DNA from: Bacteroidales bacterium
GTDB taxonomy: Bacteria; Bacteroidota; Bacteroidia; Bacteroidales; Bacteroidaceae
DNA length: 5,427 nucleotides
Direction of reading: 5' to 3'
NCBI GenBank assembly: GCA_004555055.1
Contig: SFJN01000213.1
Location: forward strand, 1-5,427
Part shown: piece by piece, positions 5,235-5,427 of the stretch
Layout: each line of letters opens with the position of its first letter
Numbering within the stretch: the stretch's first letter is position 1
The notes under the pieces: model-generated
What the model was told of the DNA's origin: nothing
Seen by the model: only the letters and a program-made list of their open reading frames with translations
Databases searched by the model: none
Program-made: the position numbers and the translations under genes

Positions 5235-5427
5235 TCAGTCTGAATTATATTTCTCCATGACGTGTTTGAACTCTTCAGGATAGTTTGCTTTCAAATAAGC
5301 CATTTGATAAGCCAGCCAAGTGTAGCAAACAGCATGGGACTTATTAAAAGCATACAATCCTTTCCTCTCCATTTCATTCCATACGTTTTCAAGAGCATTC
5401 TTCTTATGGCCATTCTTCATTCCACCC
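5235..5427 (-). CDS. dnaE: DNA polymerase III alpha subunit, truncated C-terminal end (partial)
   Basis: The 5' part lies beyond the right edge; 63 codons are visible. The residues GGMKNGHKKNALENVWNEME followed by KGLYAFNKSHAVCYTWLAYQ and AYLKANYPEEF match the C-family replicative polymerase (DnaE) in the catalytic fingers region, notably the YAFNKSHA...Y..AYLKANYP signature. Full-length DnaE continues for several hundred residues with helix-hairpin-helix, clamp-binding, OB and tau-binding parts. Here, after NYPEEF, the sequence becomes KHVMEKYNSD and stops. The two other frames past this point do not resume DnaE sequence, so a simple frameshift is not the explanation. Base composition is AT-rich (25 and 20 G+C in two 60-base lines, against 38 of 60 in a glutamine synthetase line). 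It may be a truncated paralogue, a transferred element gene or a pseudogene. If it is translated, clamp binding would be missing. Confidence 0.8.
   Translation of the reverse strand, partial: GGMKNGHKKNALENVWNEMERKGLYAFNKSHAVCYTWLAYQMAYLKANYPEEFKHVMEKYNSD

Overview
The window looks like chromosomal DNA from a Bacteroidales bacterium, probably Prevotella or a close relative. The reasons are Bacteroidetes-type promoter words (TAnnTTTG with an upstream TTTG), absence of clear Shine-Dalgarno sequences, a secreted endonuclease I ending in a Bacteroidetes-style YDLQGRR...NGKKV tail, and a PyrF and a glutamine synthetase whose sequences resemble the Bacteroidetes forms as I remember them. No database search was possible, so genus is an inference.

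Layout, left to right. Bases 1-687 hold no convincing gene, only short inverted and direct repeats. A small heat-shock protein (hsp20, + strand, 688-1137) follows. It faces, across a strong hairpin at 1233-1274, a minus-strand pair: pyrF (2427-3254) and then a secreted endonuclease I (1353-2369), probably one transcript. The region 3255-3400 is a divergent promoter region with the mirrored words CAAAATTA and TAATTTTG. It drives pyrF leftward and a glutamine synthetase gene rightward. The synthetase (3401-4887) is broken by a frameshift at about 3817, where about seven codons also seem to be missing. It ends at a textbook terminator (4962-5014). At the right edge a minus-strand, AT-rich fragment encodes part of the DNA polymerase III alpha catalytic core. 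It stops abnormally early and is followed by its own hairpins and terminator (5124-5164, 5196-5224).

Functionally this is mostly housekeeping: chaperone, UMP synthesis, extracellular nucleic acid breakdown and nitrogen assimilation. The pyrF-endonuclease pairing joins nucleotide synthesis with nuclease-based scavenging, but this may be coincidental. I see no CRISPR array, IS ends, tRNA, rRNA or defence system, and no good case for a new biological system. The points most worth a second look are the disrupted glutamine synthetase and the truncated, compositionally different dnaE end.
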